A stretch of DNA of 64,000 nt from Rhipidocladum racemiflorum (taxonomy: Eukaryota > Streptophyta > Magnoliopsida > Poales > Poaceae). This document shows positions 52,206 to 62,713 of the stretch, in pieces. Every line of letters begins with the position of its first letter. Position 1 is the first letter of the stretch. The notes under the pieces were generated by a model. The model saw nothing but the letters and a program-made list of their open reading frames with translations. It did no database searches and was not told the DNA's origin. The stretch spans positions 18,041,666-18,105,665 of the forward strand of contig CM070577.1 of assembly GCA_036346355.1 (NCBI GenBank), written 5' to 3'. Both the position numbers and the translations under genes were made by a program.

Positions 52206-53442
52206 TTTCGGCAACCCCATTAGACTGGAGCGAATAGGGAGGTGTCCTCTCATGAATAATCCCATGTTCCTTACAGAATAAGTCAAACTCAATAGAGAAG
52301 TACTCACCACCACGATCTGACCTAAGCCTTTTGATTTTTCTTTCTAATTGATTTTCAACTTCAGCCTTATAGATTTTGAAGTAGTCCAGAGCCTCATCTT
52401 TAGTTTTCAATGGATAAACATAGCAGTATATAGACGCATTATCAATCAGAGTCATGAAATATCTTTTCCCTCCTTTAGTCAACACACCATTCATCTCACA
52501 AAGATCTGAATGTATGAGTTCTAATGGTGCCAAGTTTCTCTCCTCTGCTGCCTTGTGAGGTTTGCGAGGTTGCTTTGATTGCACACAACTTTGGCACTTT
52601 GAACCTTTGACAGTAGGAGTTTTTGGAATTAAATTCATACTAGCGAGCCGAGACATACAACCAAAATTTAAATGACATAACCGTGAGTGCCAAACATCGG
52701 CTTCACCTCCATTGGAAATATCACAAATATGATTCACAACTTTATTGCAGAAATCCGAAAGGGAAAAGCGGAATAAGCCTCCGTAATCATAGCCTTTACC
52801 AATAAAAAGTCCATGCTTAAACACGACTACTTTATTAGACTCAAATACCACTTTGAACCCTTCTTTACATAGAAGAGAGCCGCTGACCAGGTTCTTATTT
52901 ATTGAGGAGACATGCTGCACGTTCTTCAGCTGCACGATCTTTCCTGAAGTGAACTTCAGATCTACCGTGCCAACACCAAGAACAAAAGCATTCGAGCTGT
53001 TTCCCATCAACACGGAGCAATCCCGGATGACCTGGTAAGAAGAGAACAAAGAGAGATCAGCACACACATGAACATTAGCTCCAGTATCAATCCACCAATC
53101 GGTGGTCTGATTCACTGAAAGAACAATAGGCACGTTACCATACCCATAAGTTCCTCCTCCAGCATTGCCAATGGTCACATTGACAGACTTTGAGTTCTGT
53201 CCTTGCTCACCCTTCCTGCCCTTGCGATTTGGATATTGTTTAGCCCAGTGTCCAATCTCACCGCAAACAAAGCAGGGCTTCTCATCTTTGTTCATTGACT
53301 TCTTCTTCTTGAAATTAGTGGTTTGTTTGGCTTTATTTTTCCTTTTGTTCTTGCCATGTGAGAACTGTTGCACCACATTGGCGCTAGACTGCCCCTCAGT
53401 TCCTTTCAGGTGCATCCTTAGCTCGAGCTTTCTCCTCAACAT
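52206..53442 (-). pseudogene. Copia gag end, protease and integrase core
   Basis: Minus strand: lysine-rich stretch and zinc knuckle CFVCGEIGHWAKQY (fourth ligand Tyr instead of Cys), protease WWIDTGANVHVCADLSLF (DTG), pre-integrase WHSRLCHLNFGCMSRL ... CQSCVQSKQ, and the integrase core ELIHSDLCEMNGV, RLRSDRGGEYFS, SLQSNGVAERKNR with D, D and E in place. The open frame runs on to 52,156 in the wrong frame after the shift. The domain set and spacing are normal for copia. Confidence 0.9.
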
Positions 53443-53992
53443 CTAGAGACGCAATCAGATTCTCAAAAGAGATCTCTTGTCTCTTATGTTTCAGAGATGT
53501 GGCAAAATTCCTCCATGAGGGAGGTAATTTGGCAATAATGCCCCCAGCCACAAACCTGTTAGGCAATTGGATTTTGAGAAGTTCAAGTTCCCTGGCGAGA
53601 ACCTGTATCTCATGAGCCTGCTCAACTACAGAACGGTTATCCACCATCTTGTAGTCATGATATTGATCCATGATATACAGTTCACCGCCAGCATCGGATG
53701 CACCGAACTTAGCATTCAAAGCGTCCCACAGTTCCTTCACCTCTTTAATGTGCATATACAAATCGCACAGACGATCGGCAAGAACACTAAGAACGGCTCT
53801 CACAAAGAGTGTGTTGGCATCCCGATAGGCCTTCTCCTTTTCAGGAGTTGGTTCCATATCCTCTGGTTTGCCATTCGACACCCAGAACACATTCATAGCT
53901 GTAAGCCACAAAGTGACCCTTGTCTGCCATCTCTTGAAGTGCACGCCGGTGAATTTTTTCGGCCTCAGTGCCTCGGCAAAGCCAGCCATTGA
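53396..53992 (-). CDS. Copia gag (UBN2-type capsid)
   Basis: Minus-strand ATG at about 53,990 starts MAGFAEALRPKKFTGVHFKR, then WQTRVTLWLTAMNVFWVSNG, LWDALNAKFGASDAGGEL and IIAKLPPSWRNFATSLKHKR, the usual capsid of copia gag. It ends at a stop at 53,396, overlapping the zinc-knuckle frame that begins at 53,442 in another frame. This gag/pol offset may be a decay frameshift or a programmed shift. ATG at 53,990 is only 36 bp from the LTR edge (54,026); the open frame extends further upstream into the LTR but that part is not gag. Confidence 0.9.
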   Translation of the reverse strand, partial: SMAGFAEALRPKKFTGVHFKRWQTRVTLWLTAMNVFWVSNGKPEDMEPTPEKEKAYRDANTLFVRAVLSVLADRLCDLYMHIKEVKELWDALNAKFGASDAGGELYIMDQYHDYKMVDNRSVVEQAHEIQVLARELELLKIQLPNRFVAGGIIAKLPPSWRNFATSLKHKRQEISFENLIASLDVEEKARAKDAPERN

Positions 53993-54025
53993 TAAACCTA
54001 AGCGCCTAGAATCAGGTTTTTGGAT

Positions 54026-54992
54026 TGTTAGAATTAAAGGCACATTTAGGTTTAATTTAATCCAAAAGTAAATCATGAACAACATGTGATAGATGATCTA
54101 TAACGAATAACAGGAGCATACCCTAGATGTATATGCTAGGAGACTACACATATATCCATCTAACATGCTCACAACCAGCAGATTAAAAATAAACAACAGA
54201 AACATTGTAATGAGCACATACTGTTCGTGTGCAGAGGAAGCAGTGGCTGTTGTAGCGCGTACAATGTTGAGGATGGAAGCGCGCTGCAGCCGAGCACGAT
54301 GACGAGCAGCAGCGCCCGAATGACGAGGAAGACGAGCCGTGACGATGACGTCGAAGCAGTCGCGCCAAGCGCTTCCCAAAAACCTGATTCGTCCTCTCTC
54401 GGTGCAAGAACTCGAGGACGGATGGTTTCGAAGACCCGCTCTCCCGTTCGCTGGTGCACGCCGGCGGACGGAACGGAGTAGACAAGATGGCGGCGCAGCG
54501 AGAGGAACTAGCAAAACCCTAAGCGTGAGAACTTCTGCTCTTTCGGCGACAACGGTGCAGTATATAAAGGAATAGCCTGGTAACAGTCCGTAACCGAACA
54601 CGACTCGAAGACGTGCCACGATCGGAGTCTATTACGGTATCCTTATCTCATTCTTCAACTGTGACGATCCCAAGTAGCAAAAGAATAAACTGCAAAAGGA
54701 GGTTGCGCCTACGCAAGGCCCTGAACCGGATTTCAACGGACCATTCACGCAGGTGCCGCGCGCCCGCGCCCTCCGCCCAGCCCCGGCGAGGCGAGGCGAG
54801 CGCGCGCGTATTCTTTCTCCCACATGGTTCTACCATGGTGAATCACACTCCACTATATAAACTAGTGTTCACCACTTTAGGCTAGCAATATGGTACTATT
54901 GTTAGTGTACATGCCTCCTCATGAGGTGGGCCTTTGAGGTTTTTTAGGATTTATTGTCTCAATTAAATGGGCTTGGCCCAAATAATCCAATA
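54026..54992 (-). repeat. 5' LTR of the copia element
   Basis: Plus-strand start TGTTAGAATTAAAGGCACA, end GGCCCAAATAATCCAATA (967 bp). The open frame at 54,098-54,619 is mirrored in the other LTR (48,324-49,106), as expected of LTR pairs, and is not a gene. No TGGTATCAGAGC primer site is found at the inner edge. Confidence 0.92.
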
Positions 54993-54997
54993 GTATT

Positions 54998-56989
54998 AGG
55001 TATAAATTATCCTTGAAAATAGAATTATGTGCACTCATAAACGAAGGATAATGTGAACATATAATTTTGATGGTCTGATCAGCAAGAGAATCAATCACAA
55101 CCATTAAAATCGATACCTAGTGTGTGGATGATATGTGTGGTGTGTGATAAAGTTGTGTCTGCCTCGTATAATCTTAAAAAATACTATGCTAAAAAAACCC
55201 AGCGGATGCCCCAACGCTGCTAGCTTCCCTTAGAACTTTGGCATGTCTGAACTGGATACCCGAATGGACAAACTCACAAAAGTGTCTTTGCCCAAGGGAT
55301 CAAAACGATTAATATATCAGTGTTCCTAGTCAAAAACTGACTATAAGTGTCTGGATTCGACCAAATTAAACAGAAAAAATCCAATTCAAACCTGTATTTG
55401 AAATTTTGAATACCAGAAGGCGCATGTTTGTATTTGAATTAGTTTGACAAATTCGTTTGGTATTCAATTTTCATCCCTATGCCCCTCCCATCTTCTTCCA
55501 TTTTGGCGTGCGTCTTTGACGGGTCCCCTTTCGTGTGCCGTACCGGCAACATGGCATGCCCTGATGCCCAACCAAAACATGCGCCCGGCGTGGCGAGACT
55601 ACACCGAAAATACCGCCTTTTTTTAGGTCCGGCCGTGTCGGCGTGCTGCCTCGGCACGACCGCACGAGGCGGCGGCGCAGGTCATCGGCTAGTCCGCCCA
55701 CGCCACCCAACCACCCAGTCCATAGATCGCCAGTTTCTCTGTGCTTTGCTGCCTATTCATCATCCAGTCTTTCGTACTCCGCTCTCCTCGGCAGCGCGCG
55801 GTGCACCATGTGACGGGACGACGTAGGAAGGAAAAGGAGAGATCTGAGGCAGGCAGGCAGGAAAATTTTTAAAATGAATTCCATAGGTTAAATTGCCAGC
55901 CGTAGGAAAAAAATTTAAAATGAATTCTAAAATCCGCGATTAAATAGATATTAAGTGTATAAAATTGCAAATCATGTACTAGTTAAATTGGCTGAGTTTA
56001 ATACTACTAATATAATGGTTTTTTGCTGTCGATTAGTGTGTTTTAGTTAAGGGGGCAGCACCCCTCCTTGTTGTCGTTAGCCTTCCTGAAAAGGTTGGAT
56101 GCTATAAAACGCAATAATTTAATTGTCCCATAAACCTTTAGTATTCCTTTATTTTAGGAGTTGAATTAAATCCACCGAGTGACCACTTACAGATTCTGGA
56201 TGAGGCTGAGTATTACAGCCCTATTTCAGGCAAGCCTTCCTTTGAGCAAATTTTTATTAAATATCGTTAATTGATTTTAGTATATACATATGTGTATTAT
56301 TCATGCATGGAAAAACATATATTTAAATTTGAAAATCTTAAATTGGACTCAGGTGAATTGTGGACTGATTATTTAGTGAGGAACTGATATTTGGATTGAT
56401 TGGAGGAAATGGTATTTGGATGTGGCGTATGGTTATTAATATGGTGGGTAGAGGGTGCTAATGAGAAGGGTCTGTTCATCGGTGGGATAAACAATTACGC
56501 TCGGGCAATGAGTTGTATTTTCATTATCAACCATAGTGTATAGAATTGACCAGAAAAGGTTGTCCTAAGAAGGTATTATGATCTCCACATTGGGTAAGAG
56601 TAGATAAATACACGTATGAAGCTGGGTATGCCTGAAGGCCCAGTGAGGCAACACCGAAAATCAACTGCGGATGATTCTTTTAGGCTATATATGTAAAGCC
56701 TTGGTTAAGTATCAGTGCTGCTGCAGTAGCCTGATACAACTGTTAGCTGCGAGTCTGGTGGGGCGACCTAGGATAGGCATCCCCACTTGAGTAACAAGGT
56801 TGAAGATCTAATACTAGACTAGTGATAAACATTCTGGGGCCTCATGGGATGGGGTCACTATGGGTAAAGCGGTACAAACCTGCGCATGGTCAAATCATGA
56901 CTTCATACATGTTTCGGTCAAATCATGAATTCATGCATGTCTCTTGGATTGGAGGCTATGAAAGCTAAGTCTACCTCATATACGAGTGC
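54998..56989. other. Spacer and older LTR-like sequence, no gene
   Basis: 55,200-55,400 is AT-rich. 55,480-55,850 is GC-rich with open frames on both strands but no domain. From about 56,590 the text (CCCAGTGAGGCAACACC, GGCGACCTAGGATAGG) resembles the interior of the large LTR that follows, so an older related LTR is likely cut by the solo LTR at 56,990. Confidence 0.4.
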
Positions 56990-59900
56990 TGTAACACCCC
57001 AAAATTTTGCTTTTCTTAAATTCATGTGTGATTTGGCACCTTGGTGAATTTTTGGAATTTTCTAGAATTTATTTAGATTTATTTGGAATTTATTTGAATT
57101 TATCCCCTTTTGAAATAATTAAAGAATTTAACTTTCCAAATAAAAATTTGTTGGAAATATTTTATTTGAATCCAAAATATTCCAAAATATTTTCCAGAAT
57201 TTTTCTAGAATTTTTCTGAGTCTTTTGCTATTTTTAATGAATTAAATGAATTTATGAGAATTAATTGGATTATTTAATCGCTGGAAAATCAAGTGGGTTT
57301 TACTGTTCATCCGACCGGACCCGAGTTCGAGTCAGACTCGAGTCCGACCCAAGCCAGCCGTTCCGGTCGAACCCGCTCGGCCGAACCCTAACGCACGTGA
57401 CCGTTGGATCGAGATCCAACGGCCACGATTGAGCCACGTCACCCGAGCCCGAGCCCGACTGAGCCAGCCAACTCGCCCGAGTCAGACCCGAGCCCAAACC
57501 CTCACACTGTTGGATCTTGATCCAACGGCTGACGTTGATCCACGTTGCCCAATCCGAATCCAACTCGGATTCCGCCGCTGCAACGGAGTGGGCCTCGGTT
57601 TCCGCGCGTTTCACGGACGTCGAGAGCCCTATTTAATGCGCCACCGCCGCTGTCGCGTTGCCGACTTCCGTGCGCACCCGTAGCCCTAGCCCACGCCGCC
57701 TGAGCCGCCGCCGTTTGCCCGCGCGAGCTCGCCGTAGTTGGCTTAGCGCTCCGTCGTCCTCCGCCGCCGTTGAGCCCAGATCCGGAACCGCGAGGTCAAG
57801 CCACGTCGGTGAGGACCTTTCACATCGCCGGAGGAGCCCCGCAAAGCCGTCGCCGTGGTCGCCTTCCTCGTCTCCGGTGACCTCGCTCCGCCGCAAGCCA
57901 TCGCCGTCGACCGAGCTCCACCAGCCGTCCGATCCAGATCCAAGGGCCCAGATCGCACCACGTCACCCCCCGGTGAGATCCCACATGTTAATCCCAGATC
58001 TATTCCCAACCGTTGGATTTAGATCAAACAGCGCAGATTGTGCCACGTAGCCTAAACCGCTCAGTACTAGATCCATTCTCAGCCGTTAGATCTAGATCAA
58101 ACGGTTAGGGTTAGCCGCGTTGTAATCCTTAGATTGGATCTTGACCGTCCGATCAAGATTGAACGGTCCAGATCAGCCGAGTAGTTTCCATACGCTTGAA
58201 CCCAGATCCAATCTGGGCCGTTGATTTTCAAATCAACGGCCGGGATCTAGCCACGTGGCTGGGAGGCCGACCGTCGCGGTCGGCCAGCGGCGTCGCCTGG
58301 CGTGGTGCGTGTCTCTAACACGCCGGCCAGCGTGTCGAGAGGGCCCACGTCGTGCGCCCACGCAGGCGTGAACCCGCGCCCGACAGGCGGGCCGCCGCTG
58401 TCGATGGCGCCGGTCCGTGGACCCGATCTTGGCCGTGGGCCGGGTCCATGCCGAGCCAACGTGGCCGCTCCAGAGAGCGCCACGTGGCATGATGACGTCA
58501 TGCTAGCGTCATCGTGGGGTTCGGCCGGTGCTGACGTCAGCAAGGCTGATGTGGACCAATCAGGAGCTGACACGTGTCATGCTGACGCAATAATTAATTT
58601 CCGAAAAAGAAAATGATTTATTAATTCAAAATATTGATTTCAGAATTTGTTTCAAACTTCAAACGTTTATAACTTTTGCATTTTAACACCGATTTGAGTG
58701 ATTCAAATTTCTAAATTTGTATAAAATTGAGATCTACCTAATGATGAATTTTATTTAAATTTTGGACCAAAGTTTTTCTCTGTAATATTATTTAATTGAT
58801 TATTTAAACTTTGAATGCTTATAACTTTTGCGTTTCAACTCCGAATTTGACGATTCCAGTTTCTAAAAATTCATAAAATTATGCTCTCTCTGTTTATGAA
58901 CTTTATTTGGGTGTTTGGACACTTTTTGTCTACTGTTCATTTATTTGTTGCTATTTGCACGCTTTACGAGTAGACGTTGAAGTGCCCGAAGGCTTCAAAG
59001 AAGAAGTGTTGACCCAGAAGCCAGCTCAGGACCAAGAACAAGTACTCTTTGAAGGCAAGTTGTGCTTTGACCATGTTGATCCCATTTTGAAACTTATTTT
59101 GATTTAATTTATTGCATGCTAGTTTAATTAGGAAATGCTTTAATTAATTATGGGAAATTAGATAAATGCCAAATTGCTGTATGACACCTTGGTTAATTAT
59201 ATATGTGCCATGATCCCTTGTCACCATAGTTGTGGATTAAATAGTTAGACATTATTAAATTGCCAACATGGGTAGTTAGACCGATGTAGTATGCTTAGCC
59301 TTGCCACGTGAAATACTTTGGACAATCAAATGCTAATATTGACTTAATGAGATATTGCACCTGTTTTCGAAAGAAGTATCATGTGTTATGATTGTTGATG
59401 GCACGTGATGCATGGTAATCAACTGGGGCTTGATAAATAGATTTCGACCGGGGCATGTCGCAAGAATGATCGGGCGGGCCAGTTGTGGCACCGGGAACGT
59501 TGATTTGGTTCTTCGGGTAGTCTTGCCCTGGTCACCCTAAGGACTTAACCTTGCAAGCCTTTGAACTGAGTCAGACGTGCAACCACATGTCTATAATGGG
59601 ACGGACCTAGTTGATTAAGTTGCTAATAACGTACCCGTGGGACCTCGGGGTGTCAACTATACCTTTTGTGTAGTTGTACGGGGGAGCCTACCAGGGCTAC
59701 GGCCAGGTACCCATCTAACGGTTGATTGGCCTAAACTTCGCCTTCGCTAAGGGAAGGGTTAGTGTGCAATAACCGGGGAGGCCCACTTGTGCTGTTAGAA
59801 GTTTTCGAAAGACTTTGTTACGGACACTCGCCTTTGTGGTGTTTGGCTGTATCTTGTGGGTAAAGTGCATAACCTCTGCAGAGTGTAAAATCTATTCGAA

Positions 59901-60588
59901 TAGCCGTGTCCGCGGTATTGGACATCGCTCGGGAATTACAGTTAAGGGTTAGACTCTCTTGAAAATAACTTGGACTTGAAAGGTTGGGTTTGGTTTAATA
60001 GTGACGTTGATGGAAATGTGGATTAGAATCGGGAAAGATGTTTATTTAACTCCTGAAAAAGTTATTGATACTATACTTGTTTTTACTGCTTTCGAATCTA
60101 CTTATGATACTTGTTAAATGCTTTTTACTGCAAATATACCTTGAGCCACTCCTCTGTATTAAGCCATGCATGTAGTATATTAGCTGCATTCTGTGCATGA
60201 CTTGCTGAGTACCAAGTACTCACCCTTGCCGCAATACAACACCAGTTGAAGAAGAATCTACACCAGCTTTGGAGGAGGAACTCCCAGAGGAACCGTCTAA
60301 CTAGGGAGCGAGCCCAGTCAGTTGCCTGTGGTATACTGGATGGTGCCACGAAGTTATCTTATTTTCCGCTGCAGTTATTTCTCTTTTAATAAGTTTCACC
60401 CTGCGAGGCGTATATTTGTAACTTGACCATAAGGTCAAGCAACCAGTTTGGTTAACTAATTAAAGTACCCTATTATTCGTTGAGTATGATTGTGATATTT
60501 GCCAATGTTGAGACTGTGTGCACTAGCGCGTTCCTGGACTAGTGCTGAATACACAGAGGGTCTGGATTTGCAAATTCGGGTCCCGACA
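56990..60588 (+). mobile_element. Solo LTR, 3.6 kb, gypsy-like
   Basis: Starts TGTAACACCCCAAAATTTTG and ends AATTCGGGTCCCGACA, flanked by a perfect 5-bp duplication AGTGC (56,985-56,989 and 60,589-60,593). No internal region, primer site or pol is present, so unequal recombination between the two LTRs of one element probably left this. The start and end are of the kind seen in very long gypsy LTRs in grasses. ORFs within it (such as 57,429-58,616) are GC-rich shadows. The interior is AT-rich from 58,600 to 60,500. Confidence 0.88.
57401..58242. repeat. Palindromic GATCCAACGG modules inside the solo LTR
   Basis: Short inverted repeats recur at 57,401 (arms CCGTTGGATC and GATCCAACGG around 2 bp), 57,508, 58,010, 58,083, 58,144 and 58,216 (arms GGCCGTTGATTT and AAATCAACGGCC). 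Several are followed 5-20 bp later by a CCACGT phrase (57,434, 57,540, 58,040, 58,250). The order palindrome then CCACGT repeats as a module, although the sequences diverge. Confidence 0.8.
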
Positions 60589-60593
60589 AGTGC

Positions 60594-61078
60594 TAGTAGC
60601 AGTTTCAAAAAATAAAATTGGAAATCCACGTTTTCCCTAATAAAACCCTATTTTCCTGAAAATGGATTTGAGAGAGAGAGATGGATATGTGGTGAGCGTT
60701 GGAAAAACTCATATTATGCATTTTGCTATTAATGTTTGCTGAGTACTTTTGTATTCACTCTTGCTAAATTAAATCTTCTTTTGCTAATAAAGTGATGGGT
60801 AGTCGGTTTCGACTTTGTCAGTCTTTTTATGTAATTAGTATCTATGTATTAAATTTTTGTTGTAATTGAATCTTCTGTATAATTATTGTACTGAACATGT
60901 AGCCCTGCGTGACATACAATGCAATGAAGTTCCATTTCATCTCTAATTATTGTTATGTTGTAACACTCTGAATATGTGTACTAATTAATAAATTATCGGA
61001 TACGCTCGATGTTTTGATTAGTTTAGTATGCCGAGATTCATGTAATTATCTCAGTGAAACGGTAGTGGTTACTCTCGT
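60594..61078. other. Older LTR-like remnant and spacer
   Basis: 60,715-60,760 (TTGCTGAGTACTTTTGTATTCACTC) parallels 60,208-60,235 in the solo LTR (TTGCTGAGTACCAAGTACTCACCC), so this looks like the remaining half of an older related LTR. No gene. Confidence 0.4.
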
Positions 61079-61276
61079 TCTCTGGACTAATTATGCGAGT
61101 CGCCATGATATCGAGGTGGACTATCATTTGTTCGTGAAAGAGTTGCTCGTAACTCATTAGAGATTCGGTTCATTTGGACAAATAATTTGCTTACCGATGT
61201 GCTCACCAAACCGCTATCCACGCAACTGTTTGCCAGATTCTGCAACAATCTGAACCTTGTACCACGTCCAGATTGA
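61079..61276 (+). pseudogene. Copia RNase H C-terminal tail
   Basis: Plus-strand reading gives ASRHDIEVDYH, a one-base deletion near 61,127, then VRERVARNSLEIRFIWTNNL, LTDVLTKPLSTQLF and the end NLVPRPD with TGA at 61,274-61,276. The HIEVDYHFVRE ... DILTKPL pattern is the copia RNase H end. A purine tract AAGGGGAC and a TGTTAGAGC start at 61,284 follow, as expected for a 3' LTR. The rest of the element is missing. Confidence 0.85.
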
Positions 61277-61283
61277 AGGGGAC

Positions 61284-61641
61284 TGTTAGAGCATGTAAAA
61301 TGCAAGCGCTTAGAGAGACGCTTAGTAATAAAAAAGGTTTTTTCTTGTCACATAGAAAAGGTAAGATGTTTATTTTGAAGCATCGACACTTAAGTAAACG
61401 CCGGCGCTTAGTAAATACTATGTGTATAACTATATCTAAAAATAGATAATATAATATTTAAGCACCTAAAAAAGAGATGCTTGCATTTGAAGAAATAATT
61501 TTTATATAGATGCTTAATAATGTGGCTATATTCTCACTTTAAGTATTCATACTAGTATATTGCCCGTGCTAACGCTACGGCGATATTTGGTAATACAATT
61601 CAAATACACAAGTGAATAAGCAGAATCTTTCTTATCGTTAC
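61284..61641. other. LTR start or MITE remnant
   Basis: TGTTAGAGCATGTAAAATGC at 61,284 could be a copia LTR start or, after TTA, the end of a Tourist-like MITE. An inverted phrase (GATGCTTGCATTTGAAG near 61,477) mirrors GTAAAATGCAAGCGC. Neither reading is proven. 61,555-61,600 has the phrase TATATTGCCCGTGCTAACGC, a type common in grass repeats. No gene. Confidence 0.35.
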
Positions 61642-62713
61642 CTTCTTTTGGTCCTTCACTACTTCAACATCTCGTTTCAGGATAACATCTTTTGGCGACT
61701 GAGAAATTTGCACATTTTTGCATAATTGTCTCTGTATATCAAGAAGACGTGTGTGCCTATTGCAAGCAATTGTTCTTAAAATGAGTTTTTCAACATCAAT
61801 GCAACACAGATCAATAGAAAGATTAGCTTATTTATCTGTCAAAGGATCAAGTATAAATGAACTATGCTGACACTTTATCTGCATGTCTTGCCCTGCCTCA
61901 ATTTTGATAAATGGAGATGGATCAGATTCTCTTTGAGCCAACTTTTTTCATCTAACCAGTAATTCACTTTCAGGCCAGGTATCTTAAAACTATTTGAATC
62001 AATTTCCCCATCTTGACCAAACGGCATCAGAGCAGCATTCCCAGTTTGTCCTGTGGTGCAGTCTGAGACAAGTTCAGATCTTATTGCAACTTTCCACCTT
62101 CCCGCCGAAGAACATTAGCCTGCCTAATAATAGTGTCCATAGCAAGTGAGATGCATAATTCATGAAGTATAGCATACAGCACAGTGAAGGGATTCTCAGA
62201 AACTGCCATTCTTCTTTCTATATCATCACCAAGAGCAAATCTCCTACTTTCTTCCAGCTTAATAGGGCTGCTCTTCTCACCAACATGTAACTCCATGTAC
62301 AATATCCTCCATAAATCTAAGTTACCGCGGTAACCTAATGTAAGAAAAACTTTAAATTCTCCATCCACGAGAAAAACAGCTATTCCATCAGTTACTAAAA
62401 CATTTGATACTTCTTTGGGTCTTGGGGTCATAAGTACTTTGTACCGCACACTGGTGTCCAACTTCTGCAAAGCATGTTTTTCTTCATCTGGAGAAAGTTT
62501 ATTTCGACTCCCTATATCTTCTATACATCTTGGCAACCGCTGATAACTCCCTGTAAGCATAACCTCTAAAGCAGAAGGAACATCAAACATAGGAGCTCGA
62601 GCTTGCTGCAACCCCTCATGCATAAAGAAAAGAGAGTCAGGTGTTTGGGTGAAGCATGTTTCATGGTTGGAGAGAGTCGATCCAAGCTGTTGGCAGTAAT
62701 GAACCAAAGGGAC
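61642..62713 (-). pseudogene. MED14: MED14 (Mediator subunit 14, STRUWWELPETER) exon copy, broken
   Basis: Minus strand from a splice acceptor TTTATGCAG at 62,714: VPLVHYCQQLGSTLSNHETC, FTQTPDSLFFMHEGLQQARA, LSPDEEKHALQKLDTSVRYK, LGYRGNLDLWRILYMELHVG, ALGDDIERRMAVSENPF and LHELCISLAMDTIIRQ, all close to plant MED14. A one-base deletion near 62,104 shifts to RWKVAIRSELVSDCTTGQT, another shift near 61,950 leads to PSPFIKIEAGQDMQIKC, and a TAA at 61,828-61,830 precedes CNRHTRLLDIQRQLC. It ends at a donor GTAACG at 61,641. MED14 is the Mediator backbone linking transcription factors to RNA polymerase II. The real gene has over 1,600 aa, so this is a partial copy; no upstream or downstream exons are recognised. 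Confidence 0.88.

Larger units (their letters stand above)
48511..54992 (-). mobile_element. Full-length Ty1/copia retrotransposon (TNT1-94 style), minus strand
   Basis: LTRs at 48,511-49,525 and 54,026-54,992, a perfect target duplication GTATT (48,506-48,510 and 54,993-54,997), and gag-PR-INT-RT-RH in copia order on the minus strand. Total 6,482 bp. Only a few lesions break pol: a frameshift near 52,205, a TGA near 51,380, and a gag/pol frame change near 53,420. The leader between the 5' LTR and gag is very short. Confidence 0.95.

Noticed and set aside
57429..58616. GC-rich open frames
   Set aside because: They lie inside the solo LTR and overlap palindrome repeats; no domain.
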